Shown here: positions 22,901 to 33,074 of the stretch, in pieces
How positions within the stretch are numbered: position 1 is the first letter of the stretch
Layout of the letters: the number at the start of each line of letters is the position of its first letter
Assembly: GCA_029876055.1 (NCBI GenBank)
Contig: CM056876.1
Location: forward strand, 1,674,001-1,738,000
Direction of reading: 5' to 3'
DNA length: 64,000 bases
Source: Madurella fahalii
Taxonomy: Eukaryota; Ascomycota; Sordariomycetes; Sordariales
Made by a program: the position numbers and the translations under genes
The notes under the pieces: model-generated
Seen by the model: only the letters and a program-made list of their open reading frames with translations
Databases searched by the model: none
What the model was told of the DNA's origin: nothing

Positions 22901-25338
22901 CAGTCCGTGTCTTTAGGGAGGACCGATCCGAAGCTTCTCCGCCTTCGATCTTGCTTCGATTGCAACCCTCCGCGCTCGGGATGCGGTTGTGCGGCCCCTG
23001 CAATTAGCCCGTGCCCGTAGAGCCAGACGCAGAATAGCGGATCGGCAGGCAAACAATGGGGTGCCAAAAACAGCATCTCAAGCCGCTGGGAGGGCCAACA
23101 ACAATGCATTTCTAATGAGCAGGGTTGCAGATGAGGCCTCAGCGACACGAGATTGGCACAGCTCACTGAGATTGAAGCACTCGGAGTTGGAGGATGCTCC
23201 AGAGTCATCTGGTTGGACGCGTGGACCTGCCGCTGTGGCCGGTGCATGAAAATACCCATTCGGGTGCCCCCTGCTTCCAAGTCCGTCGTGAGCAGGGGAG
23301 CGGCACCTGAAGCTGGGACCATGCCACATACGGAAAGCTTCCAGAATCCTTCCAGAAGATGGAAAGGCGCCAGCGCAGCACCCGTGGGCCCAAGTGGAGG
23401 TCAGGGAGTATGCACAACAATCCGTGATTTCTGCGGCTTCCTGCACCCCCGTGAACCCAGCCAATGCAAAGAGGAGCTTGGGGCAAAAGCGCTCTCGACC
23501 CGCCGATCAACAAGTGGACGGCCATCGGTTGCTCTGAATCCTCGTCAGGGCTTCTCTAGTAGCGCGGGTTGCAACTCTCGCTCGTCGGTCCAATGCCCTT
23601 CTTTCGGCAAACCGCTGTCAGCTCACGCCGAGAAAGACAGAGGTGGTGTGAAAGTTGGTGAGGCTGCTACTGCGAAGTATATGGCAAATCGAGCCGAGAT
23701 ATGAATTGCGCACCAGTGCGACATGGCGTCGACCGAGTGTAGCTCTGCGAACGGATCCCAGGCTTCCATGACCCTTCTCCGAAGCTTCTCCCGCCAGCCC
23801 GGTGGGTCCGGGCAGGTCTGGCTCACGCAAATGCAGGGGGGAAGGCAGCCGGTCCACATGTGTCTGGGAACCCAGGTCCCCTGGTGAGCATGATGCGGGT
23901 TGCTGCGCTCACTGTTTCGATGGTACCTGATCATTTGATTGTGTGGCCAGGCCAAGCAAGGCTTGATCAGCCCGGAGACAGAGTTTGTCAGCAGAGAGAG
24001 ATTTGAAAGTGTGGAGGGCGCCATATGCAGCTTGAAGTTTCGGGCCCAGATGTCAATGGCGCCCGCCAGGCAGAAGGGCACTGGCTAACGACACTCAGCA
24101 CACGCTAAATCATGCCGTTCATCAGTGGCCCATTTTGTGCCGGCTTCGAGATTGCTTTCTATCATCGATTTCCGGAAAATCGTTGGCTGTTTGACCGAGC
24201 AGAATACAAGACACACCTTCACAAACGGACACGATTCGAAACAGGTGCCAGTTCCACAGCGCCCGGGAGACCGCGCATCTACCTCTATTCCAAGCCCAGG
24301 GCAAAGGCACCGAAATCGATCGTGGCGGCTGTAGTTTGGCCGAAGCGGCGGGCTCCTTAAAATTGGCCAATTTCTCAGATCGGCGCCCACCAACGCAGAT
24401 AAGTCAGCCCATGTCTCCTGGGTATGGCCGTGCCGAGCGTACCAAAAGTGCAAGGTAGTGTGTGCGACCCCGCTCCACTTCTCTGTACGGTACAGCTTGC
24501 CCAACTAGAAGTAGAAAGTCTACTATGATATTGCTTTTGGATACGGTTTCCTGTACAAGTATAACAGAAGGCCCGACACATCCAACAAAGGGTATAACGG
24601 AGTAGGAATAATAACTAAACATTACCATTTGCTTTCTCTTTCTCCTTTCTCTATTGTATTTCAGATACGGTCACGCTCTCTGGAAACACGGTTTGGTTTA
24701 TCCGCAGGATTTTCTAAAATGGGACATAGAGCGGAGACAGCCAAGAAGCGATCTCATCGGGGTTACCGTCTGACGTTCTTGACAGATTCTGCCAGTCAGC
24801 ACGGTGGGTTATGGTGAAGTAATAGTCAGCACCTGAGATATGTCACAGCAATCGCGGCTCTTGCCGGTCCCGTCCCGTTTTGCTGGATGGAACAAGCAAC
24901 TCCCCCTGAGAAGTGCGAGACAAGCGGGATACAAGATTCTCTGGCGCCAGCAAGATGGCCGCAACGTCCACGTGCACCATTGTGGCTCTCGCTCAGCCTA
25001 CCGACTCCGACACCGCCTAGAAGCTGCTAAAAAAACGCCTTGGCGTCCGTTAGGCGTTCCCATTGCTGGGCGTCCGGCGCTCCTAGCCTTGCTTTCTGGG
25101 ACAACCAATAATCAAGTTAGCTGGCTGTTTACGGTATGGACGCACGTCAGTTGGCAAATGGTCGGGAGTGCGGGGACGTGATGGGGGACTGTCTCACCCC
25201 GTCCTAGAGAGCTGGTGAGAAGGAGGCTCGCCGGAGGGAGATGTCACGTCTGTCCCCGATTGACCCAGTCCATTGTACTGCAAATTGCCCGTTGTTTTAG
25301 TGCTTGTCAATTTCGGAAGTCGATACGCATAGGTTAAT
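19951..25338. other. Gene-free region, 5.4 kb
   Basis: It lies between the divergent C2H2 regulator and ankyrin gene. Many short open frames occur on both strands (the longest about 180 codons, 23153-23704), but none shows a domain, a biased protein-like composition or a plausible exon chain. A short array of AACCCTCG-like units lies at about 22795-22830. The proximal parts probably hold the promoter and leader of the C2H2 gene. No tRNA or 5S rRNA was recognised. Confidence 0.5.
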
Positions 25339-26815
25339 ATGGATTCGAGTGATACCGTGCTGAGGAGACAACGGCAAGGTCTAAGGCTAGTCATTAGAAC
25401 TCTATTCAGGAACCCCAAGGCGCAGAGCGGGCCGCAGCCTGCTCCTCTATCCCATGCAGATACCGGCGAGGAGCATATGCCTCTCCGACAGAGCGGTAGA
25501 GCCGAGAAGGCAGAGGAGCAACCCAACATCCATGCCGCCGTCCGCAATGGTGATCTAGAGGCTGTCCAAAAGGCTCTCCGGGCCGTACCAGAGGCACTCA
25601 CTGCTACGAACGACCGTAAGTGGTCCCCGTCAGGAGCTTGTTGGGAGAGAGAAGCTGACCAGAGCCGCAGAGGGCATGACGCCTCTATCCCTGGCCGTAC
25701 TCCACGGCAACCTCGCCATCGCCAAACACCTCGTCAGCGCAGGCGCATCTGTTCTGCCCGCCGATAACAATGGCGAGTCCCTCATGTGCTTCGCGGCCAC
25801 AACCCAGCAGGCCGCCATTATCCGCTGGCTCGCTCTTCAGCATGACGGCAAACTCACCAACGCCCGCGATCTCGCCGGAAACACCGCTCTACACCACGCC
25901 GTGTGCCGCGACGGCGTGCACGTAGTCCGCATACTCCTCGAGCGGGGCGCCGACCCGAACCTGCAGGCCTTACCACCGCCTTCAGATCCCAACAGCAACA
26001 GCAACAGCGACGACAACACCAACCGGGGCCTCGGAACTCCACTTTCCTATGCCGTCGTCACGGCCAGGGCCTCCAAGTCCCCCGCCACGTGCCTCGACAT
26101 AGTCCGACTCCTGCTCAACCACGGCGCGCGCCCGGACCTGGCCCGCGAATGCGACGGCGCCTCCCCTATCCACGAGGCGGCCGCGGGGGGGCTGCACGCG
26201 GTGCTCGCGGCGCTGCTGGACGACGGCCGGCGGCCCGGCATGGTCGACCTGGGCAGCCCGGACCCGCGCGACGGGCTCATGCGGGGCACGACGCCGCTCA
26301 TGTACGCGGCGGGGCAGGCGGGCGGCGAGACGGTCGGCTTCCTACTCTCGCGCGGCGCCGACCCGGCCCGGATCAACGAGCTGGGCGAGACGGTGCTGCA
26401 CTGGGCGGTGGTCAACGACAACGAGGCCGAGGCCGTCGCGGCGATCCGCCTGCTGGTGGGCCGGCCCGGGGGCAAGGAGCTGGTGAATGTGCGGCACCGG
26501 TACGGCGGGACGGCGCTGCACGGGGCGGCGTACAAGGGCAAGATGGAGAGCGTGAGGACGTTGTTGCGGTTGGGGGCTGACTGGACGCTTGTGGCAAGCG
26601 ATCATCATTATGGGAAGTTGTTGGGACTGGGGGGCACGGCGGAGGAGTTGGCGAGGGGTCAGGGGCATTGGGAGGTGGCGGAGTACTTGGCTCACTGGGC
26701 GGAGAGTGGAGGTTGTGAGCAAGGAGAGGAGGGGGGAAGGAGGCGGAAGACGGGGTTGATGAGAAGGGGAACGGAGAGGATGGTGAGGAGGGAGGTGCCC
26801 GTTTGTGAGGTGTAA
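25339..26815 (+). CDS. Ankyrin-repeat protein
   Basis: Exons 25339-25615 and 25671-26815 encode 473 residues. The N-terminal 65 residues are basic and polar. About seven ankyrin repeats follow, for example NIHAAVRNGDLEAVQKALR, GMTPLSLAVLHGNLAIAKHL, GNTALHHAVCRDGVHVVRIL, TPLMYAAGQAGGETVGFLLS, GETVLHWAVVNDNE and GGTALHGAAYKGKMESVRTL. The spacing between repeats four and five is broken by a Ser/Asn/Asp-rich insert (PNSNSNSDDN). The C-terminal tail is Arg/Gly/Glu-rich. Ankyrin arrays mediate protein binding; there is no catalytic domain, membrane segment or other partner domain, so function is unknown. The intron junction gives QGMTPL, a standard ankyrin opening, which supports the model. Confidence 0.85.
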
Positions 26816-27146
26816 TGTGTCTCATTATGCATTCTGCAAGATAGGCTTTTCAAGGTTTGGGATATATTGAAGGGAAATAACTGGGGGAGAAAACGAGAAG
26901 GCCATCGCCGCGTCATATTCATGGCGGGGAACGCCAAATTCCAGATCGTTACAGCCTGTAATCCGTTTAATCGTCAATCTCGTCGATGTCCTTGCAAAAC
27001 AAGCAAGTCTATGAGCCAGAGTGAAAGCAAAATAACCAACTCCAACCCCCTAATGTACTGTACCTAAACCCTCCGAACCTCAACGCCGTCTATGCCAGAT
27101 ATGTCGTAAAGATACATGCGCACACCTCCACGGTACCTTGCGCCCC
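26816..27146. other. Convergent intergenic region
   Basis: This 331-bp gap lies between the ends of the ankyrin gene and TFA2. It is somewhat AT-richer and has no gene; it presumably holds both 3' UTRs. Confidence 0.5.
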
Positions 27147-28049
27147 TCACCGCTTCATGTGACTGTAATCCTTGAGCAGGTCCTGCATATGATCGTTCGT
27201 TGATTTGCCGGTACGTCGCTGCGCCCGCTTCTTCTTCTTGTCCACCTTAGGCGCCTGCATTGCCTTGAGCCGAGGGTCCTCGGAGGCAGGCTTCTGCTGC
27301 GCCGCCACGAGCCGCTGCACGATGTTCTCCAGGCTCGGCACCTCGACCCTCGACCACATGAGCTTCAGCTGCGGATCAACCTCGTGGAACAAGCTCGGAT
27401 CATCCAGCCAGACCATCCTCGCCGCGCCATCTTTCTTGGCCCTGACCACTAGGATCTTGTGTTCGGCTTCGAGTTCGTTGATCGCCCCGTCGCAGTCGGG
27501 CCACCCGTCCTTGAGGTCCTTGACGTTGACCCCGCTCGCGTCTGTCTTCTTCTGCAGGTACGCCAGCAGCTGCGTCTTGTTCTTGACGTTGGGGATGGTC
27601 GGCCGGTGCAGGTAGGTACCCGTCCTCCACGTCTGCTCGCTCAGCTCGGGGTCGGGGATCCACTGGATCTGCGGATGACGGCGCATCTGCTCGACAAAAA
27701 ACTCCTGGTCGTGCTCCGGACGCGCCGTCAACGACAAATAGCCCAGCACGTCCTGGTAGCCCTGTGGCTCGTCTTTGCCACGCAGCCACGAGACGGCGTA
27801 GGCCATCTGTGAGATGACGCTGTCGCCCGTGCCCGTCAGCGCCGGCTGCGAGAAGACAATGTTTGCGGGCGTGTCGCGGTCCTTGCGCGGCGTGAGGCTG
27901 CCGGCGGCGGCAGCCGACGTTGTCGAGCCGACCGAGGGCGAAGGAGAGGGCGGCGCGAGCGAGCGCTTCGTGCCGCCGCTGAGCTTGGATGCGGCCGCCG
28001 ACATGCCGCTCACAAACGACGCCTGCTGGCGCTCGAATGCGTTCGACAT
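27147..28049 (-). CDS. TFA2: Transcription initiation factor TFIIE subunit beta
   Basis: TFIIE-beta works with TFIIE-alpha to recruit and stimulate TFIIH at RNA polymerase II promoters. A single exon encodes 300 residues from ATG at 28049. The frame is open 48 codons further upstream, but that part is Ser/His/Pro-rich without family likeness, while MSNAFERQQASFVSGM is the usual start. A Ser/Ala/Pro-rich N-terminus is followed by tandem winged-helix domains: about 95-170, where the usual core motif is replaced by VISQMAYAVSWLRGKDEPQG, and about 175-245, containing NVKNKTQLLAYLQKKTDASG and INELEAEHKILVVRAKKDGA. A basic C-terminal segment (KVDKKKKRAQRRTGKSTNDH) ending in a helix is diagnostic for the family. 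It runs in the same direction as the cytochrome b5 gene. Confidence 0.9.
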   Translation of the reverse strand: MSNAFERQQASFVSGMSAAASKLSGGTKRSLAPPSPSPSVGSTTSAAAAGSLTPRKDRDTPANIVFSQPALTGTGDSVISQMAYAVSWLRGKDEPQGYQDVLGYLSLTARPEHDQEFFVEQMRRHPQIQWIPDPELSEQTWRTGTYLHRPTIPNVKNKTQLLAYLQKKTDASGVNVKDLKDGWPDCDGAINELEAEHKILVVRAKKDGAARMVWLDDPSLFHEVDPQLKLMWSRVEVPSLENIVQRLVAAQQKPASEDPRLKAMQAPKVDKKKKRAQRRTGKSTNDHMQDLLKDYSHMKR

Positions 28050-28921
28050 GTTGCCGTGGGATCCCGTTCGCTTTTCGTTGGGGTTCTTACTTTCGAGCGG
28101 TTTCTGCGGAGGAAGGTTTGGGTTGGAGGAGGAGTGGAGGACATTTAGGATAAGATGAACGAAGGTCAAGTGGAAATGGCGGCTCAATGACAAAATGTAT
28201 CAGCTGTCAACCAGGTGGCTGACACCTGAACCGGTTGAGTGAGTTGTCAGCGGGAAAGCCAACCTCAAGAAGGCGAGGACGAGAAAACTGGGAAAAGGTC
28301 ACAGATGCTATCTCATACTTGAGAAAACCAAGCATTCGTATTCCGTACTACATCATGGTGAAAATAATGTGGTACTAGGCGCCCTTCAATGAGAGGCACT
28401 TCATGTCAAAGAAACAACACGCTCACGGATCAAAGAACCAACCTAGTATCGCATCCCACCATGCTCAAAGAGTGGACCTCGTCAACTTTGCAGTAATTAC
28501 AAGGTCTATAAACTATGTGCTGGTTTCCAGCACACCTCGCCTCCAGAACCCTATGTCTACCAAAAGAGGTAGTTAGCAGCTCGCTTGCCTGCTCGCTTGC
28601 TTGCCCGCCCGCCCAAAAATGGGATACGTAAAATACCAGCAGACGCAGATACCATCCATCCTCAACCCAACTCCGCATGTTGAAGAAATAAAGACGCGAC
28701 CACCACTTCTTGCCAAGCACTGTTGCATTCGGATGCGCGAGCAGCCGACTTCGTAGACCCCATCCAATGTGGATCACGCTGGGATTTGACAGCTGGGTAG
28801 GACTCAGGTGGATCCCCATGGACGATTTCCCGCCGTGCAGCACAACCGAGAAGACCCTAACGAATCCTCCGCCGTTAAAATACCAACGCGTCACCGTCCG
28901 TACGCGACCATCTCATCAAGC
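28050..28921. other. Intergenic CYB5-TFA2
   Basis: This 872-bp gap lies between two minus-strand genes and holds the TFA2 promoter and the CYB5 3' UTR. No other gene is supported. Confidence 0.5.
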
Positions 28922-29586
28922 TTAGGCGCTCTGCGCAGCCTGCTGTTGCTGCAGATACTGGTAGGCACCGAACGCGATCAGACCGCCGATGAGGACGAAA
29001 GCGTACAGACCGACGCCGAGGCCGGCGCCGGAGGTGTTAGCGGCCGGAGCGACGGCGCCGGGGACGGGGGCCTTGGGCTTGGGGTCGCCAGGCTAAAGGT
29101 GGAAAGACGAGCATTGTCAGCAATCCAATTGTCCAATCCTCAGTCTAAAGCGCTGCCAGAGCGTATTATGGTTGGGGGACTACAGTGGGGGACTGAGGGG
29201 CTTTGCTTACGTTGCGCTTCAACTTTCCAACTAAGAGCTGGTCGAGGGTCTCACGGGCCTCGTCGCTGTGGCCGACATCCTCAAAGGCTTCGGTGGCGTC
29301 CTGGCCGGCAACGTCGAGAAGGACCTCCTCACCGCCGCTGTTGGGGTATGGTTCGTTAGCACATGCTGCGTCGTTCGGCCCGCTGCGATGCGGGGAAACA
29401 CGGAAAATGGAAGCTCGGCGGAAGATGATATGCGAGCAGCATGCGGGCGGCAGCGCAGGTGCCAACTTACGGGTGCTCGTCTACGAATTTGGACACGTCG
29501 TAGATCTTGTCGTGGATGACGACGTAGAGATCCTTCTTGGTGTTGTGCTCAGCAACGTCCTGGTAGGTGAGCTCCTTGGAGGCCAT
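28922..29586 (-). CDS. CYB5: Microsomal cytochrome b5
   Basis: A tail-anchored heme protein of the endoplasmic reticulum that passes electrons to fatty acid desaturases, sterol enzymes and P450s. Exons 29586-29471, 29337-29211 and 29092-28922 encode 137 residues. The heme domain includes LTYQDVAEHNTKKDLYVVIH and the axial-ligand motif HPGGEE, whose proline codon is split by the first intron; the second heme histidine is in VGHSDEARETL. A Pro/Ala-rich linker follows, then one C-terminal membrane helix (GLGVGLYAFVLIGGLIAFGA) and a short polar tail with QQQQAAQSA. Length and layout match fungal cytochrome b5. The transmembrane segment and tail are all on the last exon. Confidence 0.95.
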
Positions 29587-30534
29587 CTTGACTGTGTTTG
29601 TCGGTGAAAGAGTGATGTTTCGGTGACTTTTTTCTTCCTTCTGGACAGCTGTTTGTTAGCACGATACGCAGAGGCAGACACGGCAAAGGCCGGCATGCGA
29701 CGATTGAGTTGGCGTACGTACCAGAAATTCCAAGACACTAGCAGAGACCGTGATCGATTGCGTCCGAGTGCCGACGGTGAGCTGGAGATGAATGCGTGAG
29801 GAAAGCAGGGTGGAAAGGAGAGAAAAAAAAAAGTTGAAGGTTCCGGCGCGGCGATGGACCTCGACTGCCCGGACAAGATAAGCGGCAGTGGCAGCTTTTC
29901 TGCCCCCCTGGGCGTAAAGGTGACTTTCGCCTGGCGGACCCCGATGGGATTCCCGCTTGACAAGCCCCTGGTCCCACCGGAGCCAATCAGTGATCATCAA
30001 AATCATGCAATCTGGATCCTGATTCGCCCAACCACTGAATGGTACGACTACTCACCCTTCGGAGCCGAGTATAGTACGGTGCCCAGGACAGGTGCAGAGC
30101 AGCGAGAGGCAGTAATTACCTGCCCAGCTTGTGACGAGGTTTGTTGGTTATCCCTTCTTTGGGTTTCCTCTGTCCTCCACCGCTGCAACGGGCCGAGTAC
30201 GGCGACCGTTTTCCGGGGTGTTGAATTGTCCTAGGTCCGGCTACACCCCAGTTCCCGATTCTGGATTGACCCCGGGATTCCACCACCCCGTTTCAATGGG
30301 GCACTCGGGTGTGCATCTCGGGAACTTGCTCAGTTTTCTTATCACCAGAATCCAAAATCAAAGCCGAAGCTTGGCAAGTGGCATTCCGCTCGCTTTGGAG
30401 ATGGATTTCCGTCATTAAAGGCACAACCTCCCCAATCTTTCGCCGATTGTCTCCATTTACCATGGATTATTTCATTGATATGACACGCTTGCCCAAGCGT
30501 CAATTAAAAAGAGCCCAGCATAACAACAAACGGG
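29587..30534. other. Intergenic capping protein-CYB5
   Basis: This 948-bp gap holds the CYB5 promoter and the 3' region of the capping protein gene. An A-run lies near 29821-29831. No gene is supported. Confidence 0.5.
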
Positions 30535-31600
30535 CTATCGCCTTGCAGCGCCACCGCCGATATCCTGCCCAAGGCGGTAGCTAGCAACCTTATCCCACTC
30601 AATCTTCTGCCTTGTGACGGGCAGCTGTCTCCTCAGTGCCTTGAAGGCTCCCTCGCTCAGGCTCGTAAAGCTCCTGTTCAGCTCCTCCTGGTACTTCTTC
30701 TCGCCCGCCGAGATTTCCTTGGCGATGCCTGCGCCGGTTCCGGAAGATGCGGATGTAGACACGGGCTTGTTTGTCAGGAGACGGACGTTGCCATCCTCGT
30801 AGTAGTGCACATCGACCTTGATGGAACCTTCGAGGGAACCTGAGGCTGGATCGAAAATATAGAGCGAACGCCAACGCCCATTCCTGCGACGGGGTCAGCC
30901 TAGAAGTTCCTCGGAATGTGTATGGGAATGTGCATGGGGCATACCAGAAATTATTCGGGCTGTATTTGTTGGCGACAATGATAATCGCAACCTTGGAATC
31001 GTTCTCTATCGGGTAGGCGCCATAGGCGGCGTTTGTAAAATGCTCCTTGATATAGGATGCCAGACCCTTTAGCGTCGATTTTCTAGAGGGCAGCGTCAGC
31101 CCGACTTCCGCAATGGAACAGAAGTCGTACCGCGGACTCACACTAAGTCCGCATGCGCGCCCTCCAGTACGTGGCTCTGGACTGCGCTGGCTTTTTGTGT
31201 CGCATGATCGAACGCGAAGCTAGACGAGCTCTCGACATCGTAGTAGCGGCCGCCGCCCAGCGAGTTGTGTGAGCTTACAATAACCGGCTGGCTGCTTCCC
31301 GGGAGCTTGACCGTCGTGAACTGCTCCTCGTTGTACTTCTCGAAGGCCGTGCCTAACTCATCAACCAGGTGCGGGTTCGAGATGGTCAGGGCTTTGATGT
31401 CTGTAGGAGGATCGGTCAGATTCTGCGATGCATCGGGCTAGAGGGTAGGATGCATGCCTGCGAGGACATCTGCGAGCTAGAGGAAAGCTTTGTTATTATG
31501 GATGCTGTTTCCAGAACCTGGGTTGGGCATCGCGACAGCTTACCTCTCCTGGCGGAGCCCCTTCCACAAAGGAAGAGACAATTGCTTTGTGGGACGACAT
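30535..31600 (-). CDS. CAP1: F-actin capping protein subunit alpha
   Basis: With the beta subunit it caps actin filament barbed ends at cortical patches. Exons are 31600-31544, 31476-31458 (only 19 nt), 31400-31142, 31082-30945 and 30883-30535, giving 273 residues. Family blocks are MSSHKAIVSSFVEGAPPGEL, TTVKLPGSSQPVIVSSHNSL, KSTLKGLASYIKEHFTNAAY, NGRWRSLYIFDPASGSLEGS and VDVHYYEDGNVRLLTNK. The C-terminal alpha-tentacle region follows RSFTSLSEGAFKALRRQLPV. The second intron begins GCATGC rather than GT. No GT donor in the area gives the right phase, while the GC donor restores LADVLADIKALT, so it is called as a GC-AG intron. All five exons are on minus. Confidence 0.93.
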
Positions 31601-33074
31601 GGCGTCGGAGAGGAAGCACCGGCGACGTCAGATGCACCCTAGGGTTGTACTTGCTGAGCAAGGGAATTGTCAAGCTGCTGGACCAAAGTGTTGTTGTTGC
31701 TGCCGCTGGTCAAAGCTGTTCGATGAAACGAGAGATGCGGGGCACTGCTTGGTGGGATGGTGCTGGACCGGGGCGCCAAGACCGGGGTCAGCTTGCCGTC
31801 TCCGTCCGCCCTGGCAGTACTTACAACAACCTCGTGCCCGACCTGGTTGCTTGCCATAGCACTGTGCCCAGTAATCATTCCTCCGCCTACATCCTGCGTT
31901 GGAGAGCCCGGCCACACTGACACCGAACGGAGACATGCGCCAAAACCGGTTCTCGGTGCGCTCATATCAATCCGTTTGTGGTCCACACCTGATCGTTCGA
32001 GATTGACCCGAAGATCTCGTTGCCCCGCGGTGGTACAACGATAGAAGCGGAGCAGAATCACTGTTAAACCCCAGAGCACTAAGACTTGACAAATCCTACA
32101 GATCCGGGGAGCGGTGTGTTAGACATTGCACTTCCAGGCCATCAACGGCAACTGGCCAGCAAACTTAGTTGTGACGGGAAGTGTTGCCCTAAGCCACGAG
32201 TCCCCATCCACCAAGAGGACCGCAATCAACAAGTTTTCAGCCAAGATCGAATGCCATACGTACCAAGAAAGGGGGACCGTTTCTCGAATGCAGACGACTT
32301 TTCGCGGAGGGGTAGTTCTCGGGTGGCACACCGAGAGGGGCGTTGAGTCGGGGCCACTCTATTAATTGATAAGAGTTCCAGGCAAAACCGTAGCTCGGGC
32401 ATGAATCAATGTTGTCACCTGCTACCCCCGAACTACCCTGGAGCACTTATAGACAATACACAATAAATCCACAGCGTCAATGTAGCTCTACATCGTGTAA
32501 TACACAAAGCCTTATCCATGTAAAGCGGTTAAGGTCAGATATCTAGAGTAAGGATTGTGACCAGTCCTCGAGGGGGGTTCTGCGTTTGCCTGTGGTAACT
32601 CCTTCCGCACTCAGTTTCAAGGTCCTCAAACAAATCGATCCTAAGTTGGCTGCAGTCATTCGCAGAAGAGAGGCATTAGTTTCCACACCTGTTTCCCAGC
32701 GACACATCGGTGGTTTTGTCAGAGACCCAGATGTTGCTATATCTGGGGCACTACGAGTACACCGTACGCGGCGGGACCAAGTCACCCCAAGTGCAGCAAT
32801 CGCCATCCCCGCTCAGATATGTTAGATGGATAGCAAATAAAATTGTTGCTCGTTTCGCTCATTTAATTCATGTATACCCTGCATTCTTTTTTCTTTCCTC
32901 CTTCATTGCATTCTCAACAAAAGATAAGGGTAAACTCTACATATAGTGCAATGAAGCTACGGTTTCTACGGCCCGAAGAGACACTCTCTTTATGATCGTA
33001 TGCACCCAACCCCCAACGCCCCCAAAGCCATGTCATAACCGCAAAAGCTCAGAACAAGCCAGCCAGGCCGCCAT
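31601..33074. other. Intergenic region, 1.5 kb
   Basis: It lies between the capping protein promoter and the 3' end of the glucanase gene. The part from about 32380 onward is clearly AT-richer than its surroundings. Open frames up to about 180 codons (31369-31920) overlap the 5' end of the capping protein gene on the other strand and have no family likeness. Confidence 0.5.

Noticed and set aside
23153..23704. 183-codon plus-strand frame in the gene-free region
   Set aside because: No recognisable motif, no supporting introns, overlaps other open frames on minus.
25903..26580. 225-codon plus-strand frame within the ankyrin gene
   Set aside because: Out-of-frame Arg/Gly/Ala-rich shadow; the ankyrin frame carries the repeats.
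28050..28193. 48-codon upstream extension of TFIIE-beta
   Set aside because: Composition is unlike the family; the internal ATG at 28049 matches known starts.
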